Origin: Desulfosarcinaceae bacterium
GTDB lineage: Bacteria; Desulfobacterota; Desulfobacteria; Desulfobacterales; Desulfosarcinaceae
DNA: 64,000 nucleotides
Assembly (NCBI GenBank): GCA_030066015.1
Contig: JASJCL010000033.1
Location: 1-64,000, forward strand
Direction: 5' to 3'
Shown here: piece by piece, positions 26,977 to 35,879 of the stretch
Position numbering within the stretch: position 1 is the stretch's first letter
Layout: each line of letters opens with the position of its first letter
Program-made: the position numbers and the translations under genes
The notes under the pieces: generated by a model
The model's database searches: none
The model's input: only the letters and a program-made list of their open reading frames with translations
Told to the model about the DNA's origin: nothing

Positions 26977-27801
26977 TCACCAGCCGACGACGAGGGCGAG
27001 CACTCCCAGCGCCCAGCAATAGGGGGCGAACCAGCTCAGCTGGCCCCGCCGCACCAATCCCAGCAGCACTTTCAGTGCCAGGATGCCAACGATGGCGGCG
27101 ATCAGGGTGCCGAGGAGGGTCATCTCAATCGAGATGGTCGTCTGCATCTCCTCCGCATCCAATCCCAAGGCCAGGGCACCCAGGATGGCGGGGACGGACA
27201 AGAGAAAGGAGTAGCGACCGGCCACCTCCCGGTCGATCCCCAGAAAAAGCGCGGTTGCGATGGTGGAACCGGAGCGCGAGATACCCGGTATGATGGCCAT
27301 GCCCTGAACGAAGCCGATAACCAGCGCATCTTTGGGGTGGGTGTCGAGCAGGGCACGACCCGCCGGTGCCATGTAGCGCGTACACCACACCAGGGTTCCG
27401 GTCACCAGCAGCATGAGCCCCACGATCCACACGGCGCCAAACAGATGCTCCGCGCCAGATTTGAAAAAAAGACCCAGGAGGGCGGTGGGGACCGAACCGA
27501 TCACGATCAGTGTTGCCAGCCGCACATCGGCATTGGTGGCGTAGAGCGCTTTGAAGCCACCCGTCGAGCGCAACAATCGCGGCAAGCGCGCCAGGGTAGC
27601 GAGGATGTGCCATATCTCACGATAGAAGACCAGCAGCACCGCCACCAAGGTTCCCACGTGGAGGCAGATGTCAAAGAGCAGTTCCGGCTCCTTCATGCCA
27701 AAGAAGTTCTGCAAGAGCACCAAATGGCCGGAGCTGCTCACCGGCAGAAACTCTGTCAACCCCTGAATCAAGCCCAACGCGATCGCCTGTGCTGGTTCCA
27801 A
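26977..27801 (-). CDS. uppP: Undecaprenyl-diphosphate phosphatase
   Basis: A 274-aa polytopic membrane protein of the BacA/UppP family that dephosphorylates undecaprenyl pyrophosphate in the lipid-carrier cycle. Both catalytic segments are present: GLTEFLPVSSSGHLVLL and IPGISRSGSTIATALFLGI. I use the TTG at 27801 (product LEPAQAIALGLIQG) because GGAGG lies five bases upstream and the length is then typical; the frame is open further upstream without homology. Confidence 0.92.
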   Translation of the reverse strand: MEPAQAIALGLIQGLTEFLPVSSSGHLVLLQNFFGMKEPELLFDICLHVGTLVAVLLVFYREIWHILATLARLPRLLRSTGGFKALYATNADVRLATLIVIGSVPTALLGLFFKSGAEHLFGAVWIVGLMLLVTGTLVWCTRYMAPAGRALLDTHPKDALVIGFVQGMAIIPGISRSGSTIATALFLGIDREVAGRYSFLLSVPAILGALALGLDAEEMQTTISIEMTLLGTLIAAIVGILALKVLLGLVRRGQLSWFAPYCWALGVLALVVGW

Positions 27802-28400
27802 ACCGCCTCCAGAGATGGGGGTTTTGCTTCCGATTCGGTGCACCGAGGCATGGCGGAATCTGGCCGCGCTCGGCACCCCGAAAAGGGGAGCGGATCAAGG
27901 GGGTCATATCAAGTCAAGTGCTTCAAAGCAAAAGAAAAGGGGTGGGCCGGAGAGCCGGTGACCGGTTTTGGAGTGACAGAGTGGCAGGGTCTCAGAGTGG
28001 GAGGGAGAGATGGGGGTGGTGAGACCATACCCAGGGATCCGTATCCAGTGGCCAGGAACCAGTATCCAGTAACTAGAGTTGTAGGTCAGGTTGTGAGCGA
28101 AGCGAACTACCTGACAGAGTTAGCCAGTTAGCCTGGCTGGGCCGTGTTCCAACTTGATCGAATGATAGAAATCGACAGAATGCCGCTACCGGCATACCGG
28201 CCAACCCGCACACTGCCGTCAGCCTTTCACCACTACCAAGGGTTTGAGGCGGGCCACCTTGCGCGAGATGCCGGCCTGATGGACGGCCCATCAGACCACT
28301 ATCGATGGCATCAGCCGCTCACAAATCCAAGTGTCAAATACGGCCCCCCATGGTCAAATGCCCGCCTGATGGGCATTCCATCGGGCATGATTCGTGGCCG
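27802..28400. other. Intergenic region with a duplicated rtcB end and a hairpin
   Basis: About 600 bases without an intact gene. GTCAGGT/ACCTGAC (about 28084-28114) can form a 7-bp stem. From 28215 to 28285 lies a near-perfect copy of the 3' end of rtcB (separate entry). The intervening stretch contains short GCCCGCCTGATGGGC-like dyads. No promoter for rtcB is expected here because it reads toward this region. Confidence 0.5.
28215..28285 (-). pseudogene. Duplicated 3' end of rtcB (remnant)
   Basis: These 71 bases repeat 28397-28467 with about two mismatches, in the same orientation and 182 bases away. On the minus strand the copy still encodes GISRKVARLKPLVVVKG followed by a stop, the exact C-terminus of RtcB. 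It is either the scar of a tandem duplication or the ancestral gene end left behind after recombination. Confidence 0.85.
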
Positions 28401-28467
28401 TCAGCCTTTCACCACTACCAGGGGTTTGAGGCGGGCCACCTTGCGCGAGATGCCGGCCCGATGGACG
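28397..28467 (-). repeat. Direct repeat covering the rtcB 3' end
   Basis: Second copy of the 71-base repeat whose partner is at 28215-28285. It includes the final 22 codons and stop of the intact rtcB. Confidence 0.85.
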
Positions 28468-29849
28468 ACGTCCACCACCGCTTCGATATCCTTGTACGCC
28501 TCCGGCATCTCCTCGGCCAGGGTGGCTCGGCCCGTCCAGCGAACGGTCACGCCTCGATCAGCCAGCTCGCGGTGCAGTTGCCGGCCGCGGCTCCGTTGCT
28601 TGGCCTTCTTGCGGCTCAGCACCCGGCCGGCCCCGTGGCAAGTGGATCCAAAGGTCTCACCCATCGCCCCCTCCGTCCCCACCAGAACGTAGGAGGCGGT
28701 CCCCATATCGCCGGGGATGATGATCGGTTGGCCCACCTGACGATAGGCCGGCCCCAAGGCGGGATGCCCGGGGGCGAAGGCCCGTGTGGCCCCTTTGCGA
28801 TGCACGCAGAGGGTCTGCTCCCGGCCGGCCACGGTATGTACCTCTTTTTTGGCGATGTTGTGGCACAGGTCATAGACCAGACGCAGGCCCAGGTCCCGCG
28901 GACCCATCCCCAGCGTGCGCTGCAGGGTCTCCTCGGCCAGGTGCATGAGAACCTGGCGGTTGGCCCAGGCGTAATTGGCCGCGCAGGCCATGGCGGCCAG
29001 ATAGCGCTGGCCGGTGCTGCTCTGAATGGGCGCACAGGCCAGTTGACGATCGGGCAGCTTCAGGCCGCTGGACCGCATCGCCTTGGTCATTCCGGCGAGG
29101 AAATCGTCGCACACCTGATAGCCGAAACCCCGTGATCCCGTATGCAGCAGGACCGTTAGCTGGCCCTCGAACAGGCCGAAAGCCCGAGCCTCAGCTTCGG
29201 CAAAGACAGCGTCCACCACACCCAGTTCGAGAAAGTGATTGCCGCTGCCCAGAGTGCCCAACTGACCGGCGCCCCGCTTGAGGGCCCGCGCGCTCACCAC
29301 CTCGGGGTCGGCCCCGGGCAGGCAGCCCCCGTCCTCGGTGTGTTCAATATCCTGCGCGTGCCCGAAGCCCTGTTCAATTGCCCAGCGGCTGCCCTCGGTC
29401 AACACGCGCCGCTCCTCCTTGGCGGAGAGCTTCACGCGACCGCCGGTGCCGACCCCGGCGGGTATGGCGCGGTAGAGGGCGTCGGCCAGCGCTTCGAATT
29501 GGGGAGCGACCGCCCTCGCTTCCAGCTGGGTACCGGCCAGACGTACCCCACAATTGATGTCGTAGCCCACGCCACCGGGGGAGATCACCCCCTCCTCCCA
29601 GTCGAAGGCCGCCACGCCGCCGATGGGGAAGCCATAGCCCCAGTGGATGTCGGGCATGGCCATGGAGGCCCCCACGATGCCCGGCAGATGGGCCACATTG
29701 GCCACCTGCTGAAGGGCGCCCCCTTTCCCGGCTGCCTCTCGTTTCAACGCCGTCAGCAGCTCGGCGTTGGTGTAAACTCTGCCCGGCACGCGCATGCCGC
29801 CGCTGCGGGGCAACTCCCAGCAGTTAGCCGATACTTTTCGTAGATCCAT
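28401..29849 (-). CDS. rtcB: RNA-splicing ligase RtcB (3'-phosphate/5'-OH RNA ligase)
   Basis: A 482-aa Mn- and GTP-dependent ligase that joins 2',3'-cyclic phosphate or 3'-phosphate ends to 5'-OH RNA. Key motifs: MPDIHWGYGFPIGGVAAFD, GGVGYDINCGVRL (metal-binding Cys), LGTLGSGNHFLEL, LHTGSRGFG, HNIAKKE, HRKGATRAFAPG and GSTCHGAGRVLSR with the guanylylated His. ATG 29849 follows GGGAGG. The activator archease is 6 kb away at 35880-36293 instead of adjacent. Its 3' 71 bases are repeated downstream. Confidence 0.95.
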   Translation of the reverse strand: MDLRKVSANCWELPRSGGMRVPGRVYTNAELLTALKREAAGKGGALQQVANVAHLPGIVGASMAMPDIHWGYGFPIGGVAAFDWEEGVISPGGVGYDINCGVRLAGTQLEARAVAPQFEALADALYRAIPAGVGTGGRVKLSAKEERRVLTEGSRWAIEQGFGHAQDIEHTEDGGCLPGADPEVVSARALKRGAGQLGTLGSGNHFLELGVVDAVFAEAEARAFGLFEGQLTVLLHTGSRGFGYQVCDDFLAGMTKAMRSSGLKLPDRQLACAPIQSSTGQRYLAAMACAANYAWANRQVLMHLAEETLQRTLGMGPRDLGLRLVYDLCHNIAKKEVHTVAGREQTLCVHRKGATRAFAPGHPALGPAYRQVGQPIIIPGDMGTASYVLVGTEGAMGETFGSTCHGAGRVLSRKKAKQRSRGRQLHRELADRGVTVRWTGRATLAEEMPEAYKDIEAVVDVVHRAGISRKVARLKPLVVVKG

Positions 29850-30136
29850 GCGAGCCTCCCGGTAAACCACCGTCACGGAAACAGACATCCAGCCCTATGC
29901 TCAGTATGGTCAGTGCGGCGGCAAGTTGCAAGTTCAAGTCAATCGCAGGAGTGGGATCCCTCTTGACGATGCTGGATCCACGCGGCGGGATTGGAAGCTT
30001 GGGGCAAAATGGCGGTGTTATTGGCTGCCAATGCCACTGTCGGCGACGACGTGTGAATCGCACCCCGCCGGAGTAGGCCTCTGGCGGCGGGACCAGTATC
30101 CCAGCCGGGGGAGCTTGATACCACCTGCCTCCTGCT

Positions 30137-31471
30137 TCAGGCGTTCAATTTGCGGTAGAGGGTTTTGCGGCCGATGCCGAGAATTTTGGCGGCTTTGGTG
30201 CGCGAATCGCCGACATAGCGCAGGACCGCCTGGATATGTTGCCGCTCGATCTCCCGGAGCGGCAGAAAGGGGGCTGCGTCATTGGTGGCAATGCCGGTGC
30301 GGTTGAGTTCCTGGGGGAGACATTCTTCGGTGACGACACCTGAATCGGAGAGAATCAGTCCCCGCTCGAGGACGTTCTGCAGTTCGCGTACATTGCCCGG
30401 CCAGTCATAGGCCATGAGACATTGCAAGGCCCGGTCGGAGACGCGCGCCTCGGTATCGCCGCTGGCCATGCGGCCGAGAAAGAACGCCACCATGGCGGGA
30501 ATGTCCTCCTTGCGCTCCCGGAGGGGCGGCAGGGGAATATTGAACACGTTGATGCGGTGATACAAGGCCTGACTGAAGCGGCCCGCTTCGACGGCCGCCT
30601 GAAGATTGCGATTGGTGGCGAAGACGAGGCGCACATCCACGTGCTGCTCGTCACGGTCGCCCACCCGCCGAAAGGTCTTGGTTTCGATGACCCGCAGGAG
30701 AGCGCTCTGCACCTCCATGGGTACCTCGCCGATCTCATCGAGGAAGAGGGTGCCCTTGTTGGCAAAAGAGAGCAGCCCCTCCGAGGCCTCGTGGGCGCCG
30801 GTGAAGGCACCGCGGCGATGGCCGAAGAGTTCACTGCGGATCAGGTCCTTCTGGAAGGCGCCGCAGTTCTTGGTGATACAGGGGTGCCCGCTTCTGGCGC
30901 TCAGATCGTGCAGGTACTGGGCCACCAGGGTTTTGCCAGTCCCGCTCTCACCAGTGAGCAGCACCGGTACATCGGTGGGGGCCACTTTGCCCAGGAGAAA
31001 GCGCACCTCGTCCATCCGGGGCGAACGGCCCACCAACTGGCGGGGCGGCTGCTCGGCCTGGGCATGCCGCAGGGTGCGGATTTCCCGCTGCAGCAGGGTG
31101 CGCTGACAGGCCCGTTCCAGCAGCAGTTCCAGGTGATCCAGTTCAAAGGGCTTGGTGACGTAATCGTAGGCCCCCCCTTTCATCGCCTGAACGGCGTTGT
31201 CCACATCGGCGTGGCCGGTGATCACGATCACCTGAACCTCCGGGTCCAGGTCCTGAAAGTGTTCGAGGAGGTCCAGACCGCTGCCGTCGGGCAGGCGCAT
31301 ATCCAGCAGGACGCCGTCGAAGGAGGCCTTCTTGAAGGCCGCCAGCCCGGTTTGCACTGAATCGGCCGTCGTGATCCGCCGCCGCTCGTCGCCGAGTTCC
31401 TTCTCGATGAGTCGGCGGATGCCCTCTTCGTCGTCCACCACCAGAACCTGGAGCACCTCGGCGGCCGTCAT
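30137..31471 (-). CDS. Sigma-54-dependent NtrC-family response regulator
   Basis: A 444-aa activator: receiver domain (1-120, phospho-acceptor D57 in LLDMRLPDGSG), AAA+ domain with Walker A GESGTGKT, the sigma-54 contact loop GAFTGA, and a Fis-type HTH (SRTKAAKILGIGRKTLYRKL). It overlaps the upstream kinase stop by one base (TAATG), so it is its cognate partner. The operon begins with an iron alcohol dehydrogenase carrying a perfect -24/-12 promoter, and the divergent dehydrogenase has another, so it most likely activates both by binding the GGGTCA repeats between them. Confidence 0.93.
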   Translation of the reverse strand: MTAAEVLQVLVVDDEEGIRRLIEKELGDERRRITTADSVQTGLAAFKKASFDGVLLDMRLPDGSGLDLLEHFQDLDPEVQVIVITGHADVDNAVQAMKGGAYDYVTKPFELDHLELLLERACQRTLLQREIRTLRHAQAEQPPRQLVGRSPRMDEVRFLLGKVAPTDVPVLLTGESGTGKTLVAQYLHDLSARSGHPCITKNCGAFQKDLIRSELFGHRRGAFTGAHEASEGLLSFANKGTLFLDEIGEVPMEVQSALLRVIETKTFRRVGDRDEQHVDVRLVFATNRNLQAAVEAGRFSQALYHRINVFNIPLPPLRERKEDIPAMVAFFLGRMASGDTEARVSDRALQCLMAYDWPGNVRELQNVLERGLILSDSGVVTEECLPQELNRTGIATNDAAPFLPLREIERQHIQAVLRYVGDSRTKAAKILGIGRKTLYRKLNA

Positions 31472-32709
31472 TACGCCTCATCTCCTCTGTCTTGCCGGGG
31501 AAGGACCACGCTGAAACACGATCCTTGATTCGGCGTGCTCTGCACCTGGATCTCCCCGCTGTGGGCCTGGATGATGCTGTAACAGGTGGACAGACCGATG
31601 CCCACCCCCTCCCCAGCGGGTTTGGTGGTGAAAAAGGGTTCGAACAACTTGGTTTGATCCTCCGCGCTGATCCCGCAGCCGTCGTCCGCGACCTCCAGGA
31701 CGATCCAATCCCGATTGTCGGTCCGGGTCCTGATCTGGATCGCGCCGCGGCCGCCGACGGCATCCAGTGCGTTGAGCACCAGGTTGAGGATCACCTGCTC
31801 CAGTTCCGCCGGATTGCCCATGATCTCCGGCAAATCCGACTCCAGATCGAGCGCCAGCCTGCATTGCGGATGGGACTTGAGGCGGTGATGGAGGATGCGC
31901 AGCACATTCTCCACCAGGGGATTCAGCGCGGTTCGGCTCAAGGGTGCGTCCTTGCGCGGACTGAAGGTCAAGAGGCTCTGGACGATGTCGCTGCAGCGCC
32001 GACACTCCTTGATGATGATGCCAACATATTCTTCCACATCGCCCCGCAGATCCGGATCCTGAATTTCGGCTTTGAGCGCTCCCAGGCGCCGGTGCAGCCC
32101 CTGGGCAAATCCCTGAATGGACGCCAGCGGATTGTTGATCTCATGCGCCACCCCGGCGGCCAGCAGGCCGATGGTGGCCATCTTTTGCGCATGCTGATAC
32201 TGGGCCTGGTATTGTTTCTCCAGCGTAACGTCCCGTTTGACCAGAATGATGTCGGTGGGCCGCCCCTGAGCATCGCGCAAAGGTGATGCGGTGATGTCAA
32301 ATTGCCGGTTGCGGCCCCCGATCCGGAGGATGGCGCTCTCCCGGCAGACCTGGTTGGTCGTAAGGGCCCGGCGGTGAACACAGTCGTCACACGGCTGGCG
32401 GCGGTTGCGAAACAATTCGTAGCACCGGGTACCCAGTGGTTCTCGGTTGGGAAACTGGTCGTAGAAGCTGTTGTTGACCGAGCGCACGCGATAATCTGCG
32501 TCGATCACGGCGACCACATCGGAGATGCCGTCCAGGATGGCCTGCACCTCCTGCCGGCGCGTTTCCAGCTCCTTGTTGGACCGGCGCAGTTCAGCGATCT
32601 TGTCCTGCACTTCCCTGAAAAAGCCGAGTTTGGTGTGTCCCAGGCCGATGAGGTCGTCCAGACTGGGTTTACCATTTGCGCCCGCACCGTCGGGTGGCTG
32701 CTTTACCAT
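31471..32709 (-). CDS. PAS sensor histidine kinase, partner of the NtrC-type regulator
   Basis: 412 aa, cytosolic. A coiled coil (about 35-55) leads to one PAS domain (about 55-170) containing CYELFRNRRQPCDDC, a cysteine pattern seen in PAS domains of anaerobes that might bind metal or sense redox. The DHp box is GVAHEINNPLASIQGF, followed by HATPase_c (NLVLNALDA, ADDGCGI, GVGIGLSTC). Its ATG (32707-32709) lies within four bases of the dehydrogenase stop (32703-32705), so it is translationally coupled. The signal may be an alcohol, an aldehyde or redox state. Confidence 0.92.
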   Translation of the reverse strand: MVKQPPDGAGANGKPSLDDLIGLGHTKLGFFREVQDKIAELRRSNKELETRRQEVQAILDGISDVVAVIDADYRVRSVNNSFYDQFPNREPLGTRCYELFRNRRQPCDDCVHRRALTTNQVCRESAILRIGGRNRQFDITASPLRDAQGRPTDIILVKRDVTLEKQYQAQYQHAQKMATIGLLAAGVAHEINNPLASIQGFAQGLHRRLGALKAEIQDPDLRGDVEEYVGIIIKECRRCSDIVQSLLTFSPRKDAPLSRTALNPLVENVLRILHHRLKSHPQCRLALDLESDLPEIMGNPAELEQVILNLVLNALDAVGGRGAIQIRTRTDNRDWIVLEVADDGCGISAEDQTKLFEPFFTTKPAGEGVGIGLSTCYSIIQAHSGEIQVQSTPNQGSCFSVVLPRQDRGDEA

Positions 32710-33851
32710 GCCGCCTCACAAACGGCCATCATCTCTTCCAGCGTCGTCGGTCTCGGGTTGGTGATCAGGCAAGCGTCGCTTTGCGCCATCCGGCAGATGG
32801 GTGGGAGGATGGCGCGGTCCGCAGTGCCGAGGATCTCCCTCAGCCGGGTGGCGATATTCAATTCGGCGAAAAATTCCTCCAGCCTTTCGATGCCGGCCCT
32901 GGCGGTGTCGCCATCGTCGCCATAGCGCCGGCCCAGGATGATCTCCCCGATATCGGCCATCTTCTCCGGACAGGCCGGCTGATTAAATCGCATCACCGGC
33001 GGCAATAGAACCGGGTGGATCAGGCCGTGGGCCAAATCCAGCTTGCCCCCCAGGGAGTGGGCCAGCGCGTGGTCGAGTCCCAGGCTCGCGTTGCTGAAGG
33101 CCATGCCCGCCGATGTGCCCGCGCTGGAGAGTTTCTCCAGTACCTGTAAGGAGCGCTCCTCCAGTGCCATGGGCAGGGTCTTCATGATCAGATCGATGGC
33201 CTTTAAGGCGTGCACATCGGTCAGGGTCGAGGCGATGGTCGAGGTATAGGCCTCCACCGCGTGGGAGAGGGCGTCGATGGCAGAGGAGAGCACCAGGTCG
33301 GTGGGCTTGGTGGTCAGCAGCAGGGGATCGATGATCGAGATATTGGGCACCAGCGTGCGGCTGATGATGGACATCTTCACCTGCCGCTCCACGTCGGTGA
33401 TGATGGCGAACTGGGAGATATCCGCCCCGCTGCCGGCAGTGGAGGGGATGAACACCATGGGGGGCAGGGGCCGCTGGATGCGGTTGGCACCCTCGTAGTC
33501 CTGGACGCGGCCGCCGTTGCTGGCCACCATGGCGATCCCCTTGGCCGCGTCCATGGGGCTGCCCCCGCCGATGGCCATGACAACGTCGCAGCCCGCCTCC
33601 CGGTAATGTCGGGCGCCGTCGATCACCTGCACGTCCCTGGGGTTTGCCACCACCGCATCGAAATAGGCCCAGGTCAGGCCCTCCCGACGAAGCTGATCGG
33701 TCAGCTTCTCCACCCAGCCCACCTGCTTCACGCCGGGATCGCTCACCAGGAATACCTTTTCGCCGCCCAGCCGCCGGGCGCAAAGCGCCGCGTAGCCGAG
33801 GCTGCCTTCACCGAAGAGGATCTCCGGAACCGAAAATTTAAGCACGTTCAT
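32703..33851 (-). CDS. Iron-containing alcohol dehydrogenase (first of the operon with the two-component system)
   Basis: A 382-aa group III NAD(P)-dependent alcohol dehydrogenase. The nucleotide-binding GGGSPMDAAKG and the metal-ligand set AIDALSHAVEAYTS (Asp and His), LDHALAHSLGG (His) and DLAHGLIHP (His) are complete. It probably oxidises or reduces short alcohols and aldehydes. It is about 16 bases from a predicted start under a perfect sigma-54 promoter at 33879-33893, and it leads the kinase-regulator genes. That arrangement makes the enzyme and its control system one autoregulated operon. Confidence 0.92.
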   Translation of the reverse strand: MNVLKFSVPEILFGEGSLGYAALCARRLGGEKVFLVSDPGVKQVGWVEKLTDQLRREGLTWAYFDAVVANPRDVQVIDGARHYREAGCDVVMAIGGGSPMDAAKGIAMVASNGGRVQDYEGANRIQRPLPPMVFIPSTAGSGADISQFAIITDVERQVKMSIISRTLVPNISIIDPLLLTTKPTDLVLSSAIDALSHAVEAYTSTIASTLTDVHALKAIDLIMKTLPMALEERSLQVLEKLSSAGTSAGMAFSNASLGLDHALAHSLGGKLDLAHGLIHPVLLPPVMRFNQPACPEKMADIGEIILGRRYGDDGDTARAGIERLEEFFAELNIATRLREILGTADRAILPPICRMAQSDACLITNPRPTTLEEMMAVCEAAW

Positions 33852-33878
33852 GGACCAACTCCTTGGCGGGAATGCGCC

Positions 33879-33893
33879 GCAAACCCCGTGCCA
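33879..33893 (-). promoter_or_regulatory. Sigma-54 (-24/-12) promoter of the minus-strand dehydrogenase operon
   Basis: On the minus strand TGGCAC-GGGGT-TTGC matches the -24/-12 consensus exactly. Transcription would start near 33867, about 16 bases before the ATG at 33851. The operon encodes an NtrC-type activator, which sigma-54 promoters require. Confidence 0.85.
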
Positions 33894-33941
33894 TCGGAAG
33901 GATCCCCCTCAGATACACCAGGAGCGGGCGCTCGACTCCCG

Positions 33942-33996
33942 TGACCCCGGAACAGACGGGTCACTATGACCCAAAGCTCGGTCCCGGGGCGGGTCA
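33942..33996. promoter_or_regulatory. Upstream activator sites: four GGGTCA/TGACCC half-sites
   Basis: TGACCC at 33942 and 33967 and GGGTCA at 33958 and 33991 form overlapping dyads: TGACCC-N10-GGGTCA (33942-33963) and GGGTCA-N3-TGACCC (33958-33972). They lie between the two divergent sigma-54 promoters, about 50-130 bases from one and 155-210 from the other, ideal for enhancer sites of the NtrC-type regulator. Confidence 0.65.
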
Positions 33997-34149
33997 ATCT
34001 GCCACGCGGCCGCCAGGCGAACCGGCTGTAGAAACCTTCCCAACGCCCTCGGAGGCCGCGGGTTGAGCCACCATCATAATAAATATGAGTATATCTTTCA
34101 ATCAGATAGCTTCCTCGATGGCCGGATGCAGAGCAGGAGCACCTCCCTT

Positions 34150-34165
34150 TGGCCCACGATTTGCC
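34150..34165 (+). promoter_or_regulatory. Sigma-54 (-24/-12) promoter of the plus-strand dehydrogenase
   Basis: TGGCCC-ACGAT-TTGCC keeps the invariant GG (34151-34152) and GC (34163-34164) ten bases apart. Transcription would start near 34176, leaving an ~88-base leader to the ATG at 34264. Confidence 0.75.
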
Positions 34166-34263
34166 ATAGGAGATCGCCACAACGTTCCAGGCGTATTCCA
34201 CCAAAACTGCGGATCAGGGCGCGGGCCCTTCGATTCGGACCATCAATCCCCAAGGAGGAGATC

Positions 34264-35430
34264 ATGGCAGTTCAAGAACAAGTCTACGGATTCTACATTC
34301 CCACCGTCACTCTCATGGGCGTGGGCTCCCACAAGGAGATCGGCAACCAGATTAAGACCCTCGGTGGTAAGAAACCCTTCATCTGCACGGATCAGGGCAT
34401 CGTCGACGCGGGCATCTCCGACCAGATCGTGACCCAGATCAAAGAGACGTGCGGTGTCGAGGCCGTCGTCTACGGCGGCACCCAGCCCAACCCCACCGAC
34501 GAAAATGTACACGAGGGTCTTGCGATCTACCAGAAGAACAAGTGCGACCTGATCATCTCACTTGGCGGTGGCAGTGCCCATGACTGCGGCAAAGGGATCG
34601 GCATTGTGGCCACCAACGGCGGCAGCATTCGCGATTACGAGGGTGTGGATCAGTCCAGCAAAGCCATGCCGCCCTTCATCGCCATCAACACGACTGCGGG
34701 CACTGCCAGCGAGATGACCCGGTTCTGCATCATCACCGATACGAGCCGTAAGGTGAAGATGGCCATCGTAGACTGGCGGGTAACGCCCAATGTGGCCATC
34801 GACGACCCCCTCCTGATGGTGGGGATGCCCCCTGCGCTCACCGCTGCCACGGGCATGGACGCCCTCACCCACGCAGTGGAGGCCTATGTGTCCACCATCG
34901 CCACCCCGGTGACCGATGCCTGCGCCCTCAAGGCCATCGAGTTGGTGGCCCAGAACCTGCGGGCCGCAGTGGCCAACGGCCAGGACATGGAGGCCCGGGA
35001 CAATATGTGCTACGCCCAGTACCTGGCCGGGATGGCCTTCAATAACGCCAGCCTCGGCCACGTGCATGCCATGGCCCACCAGTTGGGCGGATTTTATGAC
35101 CTGCCCCACGGCGTGTGCAACGCCATCCTGCTGCCCCACGTGGAGCGCTTCAACCTCATCGCCAAGATGGACCGCTTCGCCGACATCGCCGTCGCCATGG
35201 GCGAAAACATCACGGGGCTTTCGGCCCGAGCCGCGGCGGATGTGGCTCTGGAGGCGATCAGTACCCTTTCGACAGACATCGGCATTCCCTCTGGACTGGC
35301 CGAACTGGGCGTGAAGGAAGCGGACCTCAAGATCATGGCGGAGAACGCCCAGAAAGACGCCTGCGGTCTCACCAACCCCCGTTGTCCCAATTTGGACGAC
35401 GTGGTCCAGATCTACAAGAACGCCCTGTAA
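34264..35430 (+). CDS. Iron-containing alcohol dehydrogenase (divergent partner)
   Basis: A 388-aa group III alcohol dehydrogenase of the methanol/butanol dehydrogenase type common in sulfate reducers. GGGSAHDCGKG binds nucleotide; GMDALTHAVEAYVS, VHAMAHQLGG and DLPHGVCN supply Fe ligands. ATG 34264 follows AAGGAGG. Its own sigma-54 promoter is at 34150-34165. It is clearly a paralogue of the minus-strand enzyme, but only moderately similar, so the two may act on different substrates or directions. A stem-loop follows at 35459-35498. Confidence 0.93.
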   Translation: MAVQEQVYGFYIPTVTLMGVGSHKEIGNQIKTLGGKKPFICTDQGIVDAGISDQIVTQIKETCGVEAVVYGGTQPNPTDENVHEGLAIYQKNKCDLIISLGGGSAHDCGKGIGIVATNGGSIRDYEGVDQSSKAMPPFIAINTTAGTASEMTRFCIITDTSRKVKMAIVDWRVTPNVAIDDPLLMVGMPPALTAATGMDALTHAVEAYVSTIATPVTDACALKAIELVAQNLRAAVANGQDMEARDNMCYAQYLAGMAFNNASLGHVHAMAHQLGGFYDLPHGVCNAILLPHVERFNLIAKMDRFADIAVAMGENITGLSARAAADVALEAISTLSTDIGIPSGLAELGVKEADLKIMAENAQKDACGLTNPRCPNLDDVVQIYKNAL

Positions 35431-35458
35431 CCAAGCCAACGCTTTGGCTGGAAACGAG

Positions 35459-35498
35459 CCGGGAACCAGCGGTGACACCTCTCACCGGTGGTTCCCGG
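35459..35498 (+). terminator. Stem-loop after the dehydrogenase gene
   Basis: CCGGGAACCA (35459-35468) pairs perfectly with TGGTTCCCGG (35489-35498), with an inner GGTGA/TCACC pair. No T run follows, so termination would be weak or partial. It lies 19 bases before the glutaredoxin-like start. Confidence 0.6.
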
Positions 35499-35516
35499 AA
35501 ACAGAAGAGCGCCGAG

Positions 35517-35804
35517 ATGAACGAGCTCAACGACCCATCAGAGGTGCGTCTCTATTCGCTGACCACCTGCAGTCATTGCAAGGCGTTGCGACGCTATCTG
35601 GATGTCCGGCAAGTGACCTACCGGGTGACCTACGTGGACATGCTCTGCGGTGAGGAGCGCAACCGCGTCCTGCGACGGCTCAAGCAGCTCAACCCGGCGG
35701 GCACCTTTCCCACCATGGTCGTGGGCGAAACCGTCGTGGTCGGCTTCAAGGAGGCGAAGATTTCGTCGGCATTGTCCGGTTTCAAGATGGATGGCGACCG
35801 ATAG
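35517..35804 (+). CDS. Glutaredoxin-like thioredoxin-fold protein
   Basis: A 95-aa protein with TTCSHCKALRRYLD (redox CxxC, SHC) near residue 17 and the cis-Pro segment GTFPTMVVGETVVVGFKEAK. It fits small glutaredoxin/NrdH-like thiol reductases. The start at ATG 35517 has only a weak ribosome site. It may be cotranscribed with the upstream dehydrogenase past the stem-loop. Confidence 0.8.
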   Translation: MNELNDPSEVRLYSLTTCSHCKALRRYLDVRQVTYRVTYVDMLCGEERNRVLRRLKQLNPAGTFPTMVVGETVVVGFKEAKISSALSGFKMDGDR

Positions 35805-35879
35805 GGCCACCCCTTCCATCCCACGGCGGACAAAGATGGCCCTTCTGGATGGCGACTTCGGAGATGCGCCTGAAGGGCA

